Shown one piece after another: positions 23,164-30,659 of a stretch of 64,000 nucleotides of DNA. The notes under the pieces were generated by a model, which was not told where the DNA came from, did no database searches, and saw only the letters and a program-made list of their open reading frames with translations. The position numbers were made by a program, and so were the translations under genes. The DNA is from Phycisphaeraceae bacterium (GTDB lineage Bacteria; Planctomycetota; Phycisphaerae; Phycisphaerales; UBA1924), in NCBI GenBank assembly GCA_023898685.1, contig CP060234.1, positions 2,976,001 to 3,040,000 on the forward strand. Direction: 5' to 3'. Position 1 is the first letter of the stretch. Each line of letters starts with the position of its first letter.

Positions 23164-24542
23164 TTCAGTTCCCGAATCTTGATACTCCTGAATCGCACAT
23201 CGTCGCCATGATCCTGCAGCAGGATGTGACCCTGCTTGGCGAGGCCGAAGTCCTTCCAGTCCTTGTACTTGCTGCGGGCGACGAGCGCGTTGTAGGTGCC
23301 CGAGCCGCGGACGTAGTCGAGGACCTTGAACTGGTTGAGCCAGTGCTCGACGCGCCCGTCGGGGTAGACGACGAGGCGGGCCTGGTTCCAGCCGTTGATG
23401 TAGTTGGGGACCTGTCGTTCCTGCACGAAGGTGTCCGCGGGGATGAGGTCGTAGAGACTGGCCATGGTGCGGTTGCCCGCGACGCCCAGCTTCGCGTCGG
23501 GGTGCCGCTCGTTGTCGAGGATCTGGTATTCGAGGCCGATGGCCGAGGCCTTCTGCTCGGGGGTGAGGTAGCCCTCGGTCACGAAGTACTTGATGCCGCT
23601 GTTGGCGCCTGGCGTGGGGTAGAACTCGAGCTGGAGCTCGAAGGCAGCGTACTCGTCGTTGGTGACGATGTCGCCGCCGTTGAGACTCTCGCCCCCGCCC
23701 GAGGGGGCGACGCGGAGGACGCCGTCCTCGATGCTCCAGCCCGACTCGGGGAAGCGGTCCTTGTGGGCGCCGCGCCAGCCGTTCGTCGTCTCGCCGTCGA
23801 AGAGGAGCTTCCAGCCCTGCATCGCCTCGGCCGTGCTCAGTTGGTTGGGGTTGAGGTTGATGATGGGCGCGTCGCCCGCCTCGCAGGTCGGGGGCGTGGG
23901 TGCGACCGGCCCGGTCCAGATGCGGATGTTCCGCCAGCGGATCTTCTCGCCCTCGCCCGGGTCGCCCTCGCTGACGGCGTGGACCTGGAGGGCGATAAAC
24001 CCGGGTTCGGCCCGGTCGTCGATGAGGTGGGCGACGGGCTCGCCGTTGAGCCACGTGCGGACCGATCGGCCGGCGCACTCGATGCGAGCGGTGTTCCAGT
24101 TGTTGTGCTTCAGGAGCGACCGGGCTGGCGGGTTGAGGCTGGTCTGGTAGAGCCAGCCCCGCCTCGCCTCGTCGTACACGCCCGCAGACCAGGCCCGGCC
24201 CGAGGGGTCGATCTCATACTGGGGTCCGTGCACGCGGCCGTTCTGGTAGTCGGGCGTGCTCTGGCTCCGGAACTGAACACCCGAGTTGATGTCGTCGTCG
24301 GGCTTGAACTCGAACTCGAGGACGAAGTCGGTGAACTGCCGGTCGGTGGCGAGGAAGGAGTTTGGCGAGCCCGAGACATAGGTGCCGACGATCGCGCCGT
24401 TCTCGACCGTGTACGGGGCCGAGCCGTTGACCTGGGTCCAGCCAGCAAGGTCGTGCCCGTTGAAGAGGTCGACCCACTGGGCACTCGCGGCCTGGGCAAT
24501 GGCGGCGGTAAGCGCGAGGGCGAGGGCTGTCGGGCGTGGCAT
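23160..24542 (-). CDS. Secreted protein with two DUF1080 (3-keto-disaccharide hydrolase-type) domains
   Basis: A 460-aa exported protein with a signal peptide ending ASAQ near residue 22. It holds two laminin-G/concanavalin-like DUF1080 domains: about 23-205 (WVDLFNGHDLAGW, NSGVQFRS, GPQYEID, WNTARIECAG) and about 245-458 (WKLLFDGETTNGWRGA, NSGIKYFV, GLEYQILD, WNQARLVVYPDGRVEHWLN). A Pro/Cys-containing linker joins them. DUF1080 (now 3keto-disac_hyd) proteins have been shown to cleave 3-keto glycosides. AGGAG lies 9 nt before the ATG, and TATCTT about 45 nt upstream may be the promoter -10. Likely co-transcribed with the Gfo/Idh/MocA gene 60 nt downstream. Confidence 0.88.
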   Translation of the reverse strand: MPRPTALALALTAAIAQAASAQWVDLFNGHDLAGWTQVNGSAPYTVENGAIVGTYVSGSPNSFLATDRQFTDFVLEFEFKPDDDINSGVQFRSQSTPDYQNGRVHGPQYEIDPSGRAWSAGVYDEARRGWLYQTSLNPPARSLLKHNNWNTARIECAGRSVRTWLNGEPVAHLIDDRAEPGFIALQVHAVSEGDPGEGEKIRWRNIRIWTGPVAPTPPTCEAGDAPIINLNPNQLSTAEAMQGWKLLFDGETTNGWRGAHKDRFPESGWSIEDGVLRVAPSGGGESLNGGDIVTNDEYAAFELQLEFYPTPGANSGIKYFVTEGYLTPEQKASAIGLEYQILDNERHPDAKLGVAGNRTMASLYDLIPADTFVQERQVPNYINGWNQARLVVYPDGRVEHWLNQFKVLDYVRGSGTYNALVARSKYKDWKDFGLAKQGHILLQDHGDDVRFRSIKIRELK

Positions 24543-24771
24543 CGCTTTCTCCTGCGCTGCGGCTCGGTCATTCGCCGGTGCCGAGTGGTGCAAGATACGG
24601 CGCGGGACGTCAGTCGGGCAAGTTGCGAAGCCGCCCCGCAGCAGCCCGCCGCGGCCTTTCTGACCTTCGACCGTGGTACACTGTCGGCGCTCGAATCGGC
24701 CCACGCGCGGCGTAGGCCAACGCGATCGAGCCGTCGAGACTGAACGCCGCAACGAACCGAAGGGGGAACCC

Positions 24772-25359
24772 ATGCTCAGACTGGCCGCTCCGGGCGCACT
24801 CGCCCTTGCCTTCATCGTCACCGCTTCCGGTCTCACGCGGGAGGAGGCGCAGCCGGCGAGCCCGGCCGATCGCGTCGCCGCCCAGAAGGAGGCGATGGGA
24901 CCATTCGCGAAGTTGGACGGCCGCTGGCGCGGGCCGGCGTGGATCATGAGCCCATCGGGCGAGCGTCAGACGCTGGTGCAGACCGAGCGCGTCGGGCCGT
25001 TCCTCGACGGGTCGGTGCGCATGGTCGAGGGTCGCGGCTACGACGAGAACGGAACGGTGACGTTCAATGCGCTGGGGATCTTCTCATACGACGCCGGGAG
25101 CCAGACGTACACCATGCGTTCGTACGCGCAGGGGCGCGTGGGCGACTTCCCGGTGAAGGTGACCGAGGACGGGTTCAAGTGGGAGATGCCCGCGGGGCCG
25201 GGGAAGTTGCAGTACACCGCGACAATCAAGGACGGCGCGTGGCACGAGGTAGGCGAGCACGTGATGCCCGGAGCGGAGCCGATGCGTTTCTTCGAGATGA
25301 CGCTGGAGCGGCTGGGGGACACGGACTGGCCTGGAATAGGCGCAATGCCGATGGAGTAG
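24772..25359 (+). CDS. Exported DUF1579 family protein
   Basis: A 195-aa protein with a signal peptide (about residues 1-22), then the DUF1579 pattern: GPFAKLDGRWRGPAW, FLDGSVRMVEGRGYDENG, LGIFSYDAGSQTYTMRSY and a C-terminal FFEMTLERLG strand. The fold is predicted to be a lipocalin-like beta barrel. The family has no established activity. The start at 24772 follows AGGGGG at 6 nt, and TACACT at 24677-24682 is a possible promoter -10. The gene diverges from the DUF1080 gene across a 229-nt gap and is followed by an AraC-type regulator gene with its own start signal. Confidence 0.78.
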   Translation: MLRLAAPGALALAFIVTASGLTREEAQPASPADRVAAQKEAMGPFAKLDGRWRGPAWIMSPSGERQTLVQTERVGPFLDGSVRMVEGRGYDENGTVTFNALGIFSYDAGSQTYTMRSYAQGRVGDFPVKVTEDGFKWEMPAGPGKLQYTATIKDGAWHEVGEHVMPGAEPMRFFEMTLERLGDTDWPGIGAMPME

Positions 25360-25424
25360 GGGCGGCCGTCCGGCTCGCCATGCAATCGAGCAAGAACGAT
25401 CAAGCGGCCAACTTGGTCGGGCTG

Positions 25425-25430
25425 TAGATT
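25425..25430 (+). promoter_or_regulatory. -10-like hexamer TAGATT before the AraC gene
   Basis: TAGATT is 6 nt before ATG 25437, with no ribosome binding site between. Leaderless candidate. Confidence 0.45.
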
Positions 25431-25436
25431 GCGCTG

Positions 25437-26336
25437 ATGACTTCCGGCAGCGAGCGTGAGTACGCCGAGCGAATCCTGCGGGTGCTGGTGCACATCCAGG
25501 AGCATCTCGACTCTGCATTGCCGCTCGACGAACTGGCTCGGATCGCACACTTCTCACCGTTTCACTTTCATCGCGTCTTTCGGGGCATGGTGGGCGAGCC
25601 AGTGGCGGCGCACGTCCGCAGGCTTCGGCTGGAGCGCGCGGCCCAGTCGCTCAAGCACACGGGCCGACCGATCATCGAGATCGCGCTGGCCGCGGGGTAC
25701 GAGTCGCACGAGGCGTTCACACGGGCGTTCGGCGCGGTGTTCGGTGCATCGCCCAGCGCGTTCCGCGAGCGAGCATCAGGGGCGACGGAGATCGAGTCGG
25801 CGTCAGGGGTGCACTTCATCTCGGCGTCGGGCGGGGTGCCGTTCACGCCGGCGGGACCGGGAAGGGCGCCGATGGAGGTCGAGATCAAGGCGATCGAGCC
25901 GATGCGGGTGGCGTTCCTGCGGCACACCGGCCCCTATGACGAAGTGGGGCGGACGTGGGACGCGTTGATGGAGTGGGTGGGGCGGGGGTGCCACTTCGGG
26001 CCGGGGATCCAGATGTTCGGCGCGTGCTGGGACGACCCGGAGGTGACGCCAACAGACAAGATCCGATACGACGCGTGCGTGACGGTCGGGGGGAATGTGC
26101 GTCCTGAGGGACCCGTCGCGATCCAGACGCTCGGGGGTGGGCGGTACGCGTCGGTGCTGCACGAGGGCGCGTACGGCGGGCTGGGGGCGACGTACGCGGC
26201 GTTGATGGGCCGGTGGTTCCCATCGAGCGGGTCGGAGCCGGGCGAGGCGCCGTCGCTGGAGTTCTATCTGAATGATCCGAACACAACGGATGAGGAGGAT
26301 CTGCTGACCGAGGTGTGCATGCCGATCCGCTTTTGA
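25437..26336 (+). CDS. AraC family regulator with GyrI-like effector domain
   Basis: A 299-aa one-component transcription regulator. The AraC/XylS DNA-binding domain with two helix-turn-helix units is at the N-terminus (about residues 7-105; LDELARIAHFSPFHFHRVFRGMVG and IIEIALAAGYESHEAFTRAF are its two halves). The C-terminal half (about 140-297) is a GyrI/SHOC2-type small-molecule-binding domain (FLRHTGPYDEVGRTWDAL). This is the architecture of Rob and many multidrug regulators. A second GyrI-like protein gene follows 21 nt later, so the two probably share a transcript and perhaps a ligand. The target operon is not evident. Confidence 0.92.
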   Translation: MTSGSEREYAERILRVLVHIQEHLDSALPLDELARIAHFSPFHFHRVFRGMVGEPVAAHVRRLRLERAAQSLKHTGRPIIEIALAAGYESHEAFTRAFGAVFGASPSAFRERASGATEIESASGVHFISASGGVPFTPAGPGRAPMEVEIKAIEPMRVAFLRHTGPYDEVGRTWDALMEWVGRGCHFGPGIQMFGACWDDPEVTPTDKIRYDACVTVGGNVRPEGPVAIQTLGGGRYASVLHEGAYGGLGATYAALMGRWFPSSGSEPGEAPSLEFYLNDPNTTDEEDLLTEVCMPIRF

Positions 26337-26357
26337 GCCAGGAAGGGGAATCGGGCG

Positions 26358-26996
26358 ATGAGCGAGAAGGCCGCGATAAAGACCGTCGAGAAGATCGATC
26401 TGTTCAGGCTGCACAAGGACGAGTACGCCAAGCCGAAGACGCCGCGGCTGGTGGAGGTGGGCCCGGCGTGGTACCTCGTGGTGCGAGGATCGGGCGAGCC
26501 CGGCAGCGCCGTGTTCCAGGATCTGATCGGCGGGCTCTTCGGCATGGCCTACACCATCAAGTTCATGAGCAAGGACGAGGGATGCGACTACACCGTCGGT
26601 AAGCTCGAAGGCCTCTACGGCGTCGATGGGCAGCCGATCGAGGCGTTGGGCTCGACCCCCAAGGAAGAGTGGAACTGGCGGCTGATGATGCGAGTCCCCG
26701 AGTTCATCAAGGCCGAGCACCTGGTTCGCGCGCGAAGAAACTTGGCAGAGAAGGGCAAGGAGGGCGACTTCGACGCGGTGACGCTGGAGAAGTACGAGGA
26801 GGGCCTGTGCGTGCAGATGCTGCACGTCGGACCCTATGAGGACGAGCAGCGGACGGTGGCCGCGATGCACGCATTCGCCGCGAGCGAGGGGCTCGCGCCC
26901 TGGATGTGGCACCACGAGACCTACCTGAGCGACCCGCGGCGGGTGCCGGCCGAGAGGCTGAAGACGATCCTGAGGCAGCCGGTGCGGAAAGGCTAG
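26358..26996 (+). CDS. Stand-alone GyrI-like domain protein
   Basis: A 212-aa protein resembling the GyrI-like small-molecule-binding domain used alone: PRLVEVGPAWYLVVRGSGEP, then YTIKFMSKDEG, LMMRVPEFI and the terminal MWHHETYLSDPRRVPAERLKT, typical of the family. Such proteins may bind or hydrolyse cyclopropane-type toxins or bind cationic drugs; the ligand here is unknown. AGGAAGGGG is 9 nt before the ATG. The gene directly follows the AraC-GyrI regulator. Its stop overlaps the stop region of the converging ferredoxin gene by 4 nt. Confidence 0.85.
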   Translation: MSEKAAIKTVEKIDLFRLHKDEYAKPKTPRLVEVGPAWYLVVRGSGEPGSAVFQDLIGGLFGMAYTIKFMSKDEGCDYTVGKLEGLYGVDGQPIEALGSTPKEEWNWRLMMRVPEFIKAEHLVRARRNLAEKGKEGDFDAVTLEKYEEGLCVQMLHVGPYEDEQRTVAAMHAFAASEGLAPWMWHHETYLSDPRRVPAERLKTILRQPVRKG

Positions 26997-27409
26997 TGCG
27001 GCACTTCCTTCACCGCATTCCGGTTCCACGCGGGGACGCGGAAGGTGATGGGCTCGCCGTCGTCGGGGGCCTTGAGGATGTCGCACTGGCAACTCAGCCG
27101 GCTATTGATCTGCAGGCCCGGGGCTTCCTCGACGCGGTCTTCTTCCATTTCGGTCGGTTCGCAGATCGAATCGTCGCCGTGCTCGAGGTAGATGTGACAG
27201 GTCGAACAGGCGCAGACGCCGCCGCAGGCGTGCTCGATGTTCACCCCCGCCCGGATCGCCACCTCCAGCAGGTGTTCGCCCTCGGCCGCCATGATCGTGT
27301 GCTCGGCCGTGTCCGAGCCGTCCTCGTTGAGAGAGGTCGGGTCCTCAAGGAGGATCTTCACGGGGATAGTGCGGGGGCCGACGGGATGGTCGCTGTGGCG
27401 CATGTGCAT
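26993..27409 (-). CDS. fdx: [2Fe-2S] ferredoxin, adrenodoxin/Isc type
   Basis: A 138-aa soluble electron carrier. The plant/adrenodoxin ferredoxin fold has cluster ligands C62, C68, C71 (in HACGGVCACSTC) and C107 (LSCQC), the same C-x5-C-x2-C...C spacing as IscFdx. Acidic residues between ligands (EPTEMEEDRVEEA) form the usual partner-binding face. Two ATG codons, 27409 and 27403, are possible; neither has a strong ribosome binding site. No isc, suf or cytochrome gene lies nearby, so its partner is unknown. The 3' end overlaps that of the GyrI-like gene by 4 nt on the opposite strand. Confidence 0.9.
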   Translation of the reverse strand: MHMRHSDHPVGPRTIPVKILLEDPTSLNEDGSDTAEHTIMAAEGEHLLEVAIRAGVNIEHACGGVCACSTCHIYLEHGDDSICEPTEMEEDRVEEAPGLQINSRLSCQCDILKAPDDGEPITFRVPAWNRNAVKEVPH

Positions 27410-27552
27410 GGCGTGGGCCTCGGTGTCGTTTCGGGATGATAGCCGCACGTAGACTGGAATCGTTCCATATTGGGGCGAGCGGCCGTGAACGGGGTGGCCC
27501 GACACTGAGGATCGGGGAATGGCGTTGGGCGGTCCGGGGAAGGGTTGTTCGC

Positions 27553-27558
27553 TACGCT
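27553..27558 (+). promoter_or_regulatory. -10-like hexamer TACGCT before the GT2 gene
   Basis: TACGCT lies 6 nt before ATG 27565. Leaderless candidate, and probable promoter for the four-gene operon that follows. Confidence 0.45.
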
Positions 27559-27564
27559 TGGCGG

Positions 27565-28422
27565 ATGGAAGCCGGGATGGCGCCAACACCAAAGCACTAC
27601 GACGGGCCGGATGGCCCCGGCGATGTCGTCCTGACCGTGCTGGCCCCGGCCCACAACGAGGCGGGCAACATCGCCGAACTGGTCGACCAGGTCGGGGAGG
27701 CCTGCCGCGGATTGGGGGTGGCGTTCGAGTTCCTGATCGTCGACGACGGATCGACCGACGACACCCGGGCCCGGATCGTGGGGTTGATGCCGGACCGGCC
27801 CTGGTTGCGGTGCGTCGCGATGACCAACACCCCCCCGGGGAAGGGGAATGGCCAGTCGGCGGCGTTCCACGCGGGGTTCCGTGCGGCCCGGGGCCGGCTG
27901 GTGGCGCTGCTGGATGCCGACCTCCAGAATGACCCCGCGGACATCCCTCGGCTCTACGACGAAATGAAGCGAACCGGTGCGGACTTCGTGCAGGGCGACC
28001 GCTCGGAGGTCCGCCGGCAGGGGGATGCCTGGATCCGGCGGGTGGGGTCGATCGTTGGGCGGCTGTTCCGGCGTTGGCTGCTGGGCGACATGATCCGCGA
28101 CACGGGATGCTCACTCCGCCTGGTGAAGCGAGAGATCGGGCTGAGGCTGCCGCTCGAGTTCAGGGGGATGCACCGGTTCATCCCGGCGACCGCTCGGCAT
28201 TTGGGCTACACCGTGGTCGAGATGCCCGTGAACCACCGCCCGCGTGCGCACGGGGAGACGAAGTACGGGGCGGGCGTGCTGACGCGGGCCCTGCCCGGGC
28301 TGATCGACTGCTTCGCGGTGCGGTGGATGCGGAATCGGCGACGGGCGGTGACGTGCGACGCGGTGGAGACCGCGGGTGCGGCGTCCACGGCGGTGCCGGC
28401 GGCCGAGGAGGTGCACGCGTGA
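27565..28422 (+). CDS. Family 2 glycosyltransferase (dolichol-phosphate-mannose-synthase-like)
   Basis: A 285-aa GT-A-fold transferase: VLAPAHNEAGNI near residue 27, nucleotide-binding IVDDGSTDD near residue 58 and the metal-binding LLDADLQNDP (DXD region) near residue 115. The later PVNHRPRAHGETKYG motif is typical of DPM1/ArnC-like enzymes that move a sugar to a polyprenyl phosphate or membrane lipid. It lacks the two C-terminal membrane helices of ArnC. The following gene encodes a LABN-domain membrane protein whose GTG overlaps this stop; such pairs occur in lipid-A or glycolipid modification. The start at 27565 is supported by the upstream TACGCT; 27577 is an alternative. Confidence 0.85.
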   Translation: MEAGMAPTPKHYDGPDGPGDVVLTVLAPAHNEAGNIAELVDQVGEACRGLGVAFEFLIVDDGSTDDTRARIVGLMPDRPWLRCVAMTNTPPGKGNGQSAAFHAGFRAARGRLVALLDADLQNDPADIPRLYDEMKRTGADFVQGDRSEVRRQGDAWIRRVGSIVGRLFRRWLLGDMIRDTGCSLRLVKREIGLRLPLEFRGMHRFIPATARHLGYTVVEMPVNHRPRAHGETKYGAGVLTRALPGLIDCFAVRWMRNRRRAVTCDAVETAGAASTAVPAAEEVHA

Positions 28423-29039
28423 AGCCCGGGCCCGTGTTGGCGATGGTCGCGTTGATCTTCGTCGGGATATGGCTCGTGCTCTATCCGGCGCTCAAGCGTG
28501 AGCGCTACGAGTTCGCGACGAGCGCCGGCGCCGTCGAGATGCTGTGGGAGCGGACAGAGTCGGGCGGATACCGTTTCGTGGAGCCCGAAGGTCTGGCGGC
28601 CAAAGGAGAGCTATCCGCCGACGGATTGCTGGCCGAGATGGCGGCGCAGCGTGACGCGTGGGACGCACGACCAGAGGCGGACCGTAAGCTGCTGGGCTTC
28701 TTCAACATCACGAGCTGGCTGAATTTCGGCTGGGTGGCGGTGGGGTTGGCGGGGCAGATCGCGTTCTTCGGCCGGATGATGGTGCAGTGGGTGGTGAGCG
28801 AGAGCCGACGAGAGTCGGTGGTGCCGGAGTTGTTCTGGTGGCTGAGCTTCGCGGGCGGTGTGTGCCTGTTCACCTACTTCGTGTGGCGGAAGGACTTCGT
28901 GGGCGTGCTGGGGCAATCGACCGGGGTGGTGATCTACGCCAGGAATCTCCGGCTGATCCAGAAGCAGAAGCGCCGGGCGATGAAGGCCGAGGCGGACGGC
29001 GAGAAGGAAGGACAAGCGGATGCGCGTGCTGCTGGATGA
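28419..29039 (+). CDS. LABN-domain membrane protein (lipid-A-disaccharide-synthase N-terminal-like)
   Basis: A 206-aa membrane protein with an N-terminal hydrophobic anchor (about 4-25), a roughly 70-residue extramembrane part and then the LABN region (about 93-190): WLNFGWVAVGLAGQIAFFGRMMVQWVVSESRRESVVPE is split over two helices, followed by FVGVLGQSTGVVIYARNL. LABN proteins resemble a PQ-loop/SWEET half and are usually fused or adjacent to glycolipid glycosyltransferases. The GTG start overlaps the GT2 stop by 4 nt, so translation is coupled. The ATG of the next gene lies inside its 3' end. Its part in glycolipid modification is inferred from context. Confidence 0.8.
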   Translation: MKPGPVLAMVALIFVGIWLVLYPALKRERYEFATSAGAVEMLWERTESGGYRFVEPEGLAAKGELSADGLLAEMAAQRDAWDARPEADRKLLGFFNITSWLNFGWVAVGLAGQIAFFGRMMVQWVVSESRRESVVPELFWWLSFAGGVCLFTYFVWRKDFVGVLGQSTGVVIYARNLRLIQKQKRRAMKAEADGEKEGQADARAAG

Positions 29040-29631
29040 CAGGCCGATCGAGGTGGAGCCGGGCACGGTGGCGCGGGCGATCGAGGTGGCGCGCGGCGCC
29101 GCCCAGGCCGAGGGGCGGATCGTGATCGAGGTGCTGGGCGACGGGCGTTCGGTCGACCAGGAGTTGCTTGACGATCCACCGGCCGACTCGGCGGGGTTCG
29201 CCGAGCTCAAGCTGGTCACGGCCGACCCCGGGGCGTTCGTGTCGGTGACCCTATCCGACGCGACGAGTGTGCTCGACGACGCCGACCGGGCGCAGCGAGC
29301 GGCGGCGGACGAGGTGCTGGCGGGGCGGATGGAGGAGGCTGTCGAGCCGTTGCAGCGGGCGTTCACCGCGTGGAGCGTCATCCACGACGTTGTCGAGAAG
29401 TCGGCCTCGCTGCTCACGATCGACCCGAGGGAGGTCGAAACCAGCGAGGGGAGCGGGGGCGCGGTGATCGACGGGCTCGCCGACCGGCTCGGTGAGATCA
29501 AGCGGGCGCTCACCGAGAACGACTCTTCGGCGTTGGGTGACGTGTTGGCGTACGACATGCCGGAACAGGTTGGGCGGTGGCGGGCGCTGCTGAACGCGAT
29601 GGCGAGAGTCGCGGCGGGCGGCGTTGAGTGA
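29020..29631 (+). CDS. Unknown protein in the GT2/LABN operon
   Basis: A 203-aa soluble protein with no family I recognise. The first 75 residues look like a small beta-grasp-like domain (RVLLDDRPIEVEPGTVARAI, then IVIEVLGDGR). The rest is helical and acidic, with a VLDDADRAQRAAADEVLAGRMEEAVEPLQRAF helix pair. Its ATG overlaps the LABN gene by 20 nt, with AAGGAAGG 8 nt before the start. The next gene follows at once. Its place in the operon suggests a cytosolic partner of the glycosyltransferase or a regulator, but nothing in the sequence shows a catalytic site. Confidence 0.65.
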   Translation: MRVLLDDRPIEVEPGTVARAIEVARGAAQAEGRIVIEVLGDGRSVDQELLDDPPADSAGFAELKLVTADPGAFVSVTLSDATSVLDDADRAQRAAADEVLAGRMEEAVEPLQRAFTAWSVIHDVVEKSASLLTIDPREVETSEGSGGAVIDGLADRLGEIKRALTENDSSALGDVLAYDMPEQVGRWRALLNAMARVAAGGVE

Positions 29632-29650
29632 GATTCGGTCGGAGTGTGGT

Positions 29651-30385
29651 GTGACGGACGAGGCGGGGCTGGACAATCCGATCGATCGCTTGATGGAGCG
29701 GGCGTCGAAGTCGCTCTTTGCGACGCGCTACTTCGAGGCGGCGCGGGATGCGCAGAACGCGCTGCGGCGGGCCCGCGCGGCGGGCGACTTCGAGCGGATG
29801 GCGAGGATCTGTCTCCCGCTCCAGGAGGCGCACCGCCAGATCCGTCAGGCCGCGGAATCAACCGGCAAGGTTCGGCTGATTGCCCACGCGTCGGACGTGC
29901 CGCGGCCTCTCGAGCCCGGGTGCTACCTGATCCAGCCCCCGATGATCGGGGCGGATGCGCGGGTGCTGCGGGAAACGGGATTCCGCGCGCGGACCCCTGT
30001 GTCGGTGCTCGCCCGCGAGCCCCTGACGAGGCGGCTGCTGTGGCCCATCGTGGGGGTCGGGGAAATCTCGGTTCGCGTCCAGGTCGATCCGCCCGTGCCG
30101 CTCGAGCGCGTCGACGACCGCATCACGAAGGACCGCTTCGAGGGCGAGGTGCCCATGGCGTGGTTCGAGGCGGCGGGCGAGGCGCTGGGCGACGCGGCGA
30201 TCGAGAAGGTGCCGGCCGACCTGCACCCGCACTGGCGTGTGGATGACCTGCTCGAGGCGCTGGAGGCGGCGCCGGAGCACGAGCGGCTGCACCAGGCGCT
30301 GGCTGAGGCGTGCCGGGTGGCGGTGGGGGTGGCCGAGCCACGGGGAAGGAGACCCTCGCCGCTGGACAACCCGTTCAGCTTTTAG
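29651..30385 (+). CDS. Unknown protein, last gene of the GT2/LABN operon
   Basis: A 244-aa protein starting at GTG 29651 (GGAG 6 nt upstream); a TTG at 29624 overlapping the previous stop is possible. Residues 15-75 form Arg/Ala-rich helices resembling one or two TPR units (ASKSLFATRYFEAARDAQNALRRA). The rest is mixed alpha/beta with segments LIQPPMIGADARVLRE and LWPIVGVGEISVRVQV. No signal peptide or membrane segment is seen. No known family is recognised. It seems to be a cytosolic accessory protein of this operon, which ends here: a repeat element and the promoter of the next gene follow. Confidence 0.65.
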   Translation: MTDEAGLDNPIDRLMERASKSLFATRYFEAARDAQNALRRARAAGDFERMARICLPLQEAHRQIRQAAESTGKVRLIAHASDVPRPLEPGCYLIQPPMIGADARVLRETGFRARTPVSVLAREPLTRRLLWPIVGVGEISVRVQVDPPVPLERVDDRITKDRFEGEVPMAWFEAAGEALGDAAIEKVPADLHPHWRVDDLLEALEAAPEHERLHQALAEACRVAVGVAEPRGRRPSPLDNPFSF

Positions 30386-30492
30386 CGAGGGAGACTGAAC
30401 GCGGAGGAGAGGCGGGTTTCAACGCGGGGGGCGCGGAGGGGAGAGGGCATACGCGTTGTTGCACGCGGCGCCTCAGTTGAGTTCGGATGCTC

Positions 30493-30592
30493 CCCGAAGG
30501 GAGCCCTGAGCGCAAGCGACGGGCCGACCACCAAGGGTGTGCGGACGCACTTGCACGCCCGGCCCATCGCTCACGCTCCGGGCTCTTTCGGG
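30493..30592. repeat. 100-nt inverted-repeat element
   Basis: The left arm 30493-30525 (CCCGAAGGGAGCCC...) pairs with the right arm 30561-30592 (...GGGCTCTTTCGGG) with few mismatches. The core words GAGCGCAAGCGACGGGCC and GGCCCATCGCTCACGCTC look like a repeat I recall from other planctomycetes. It fills the gap between the GT2 operon and the ygfK-like gene. Confidence 0.8.
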
Positions 30593-30645
30593 TCGCGCTT
30601 CGGCGCATTGGGTTCGTGTGGCACGTGCATGTCGTCAATGGGCGG

Positions 30646-30651
30646 TAGACT
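30646..30651 (+). promoter_or_regulatory. -10-like hexamer TAGACT before the ygfK-like gene
   Basis: TAGACT ends 8 nt before ATG 30660, with no ribosome binding site between. Leaderless candidate with slightly longer spacing. Confidence 0.35.
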
Positions 30652-30659
30652 CTCCGGCG

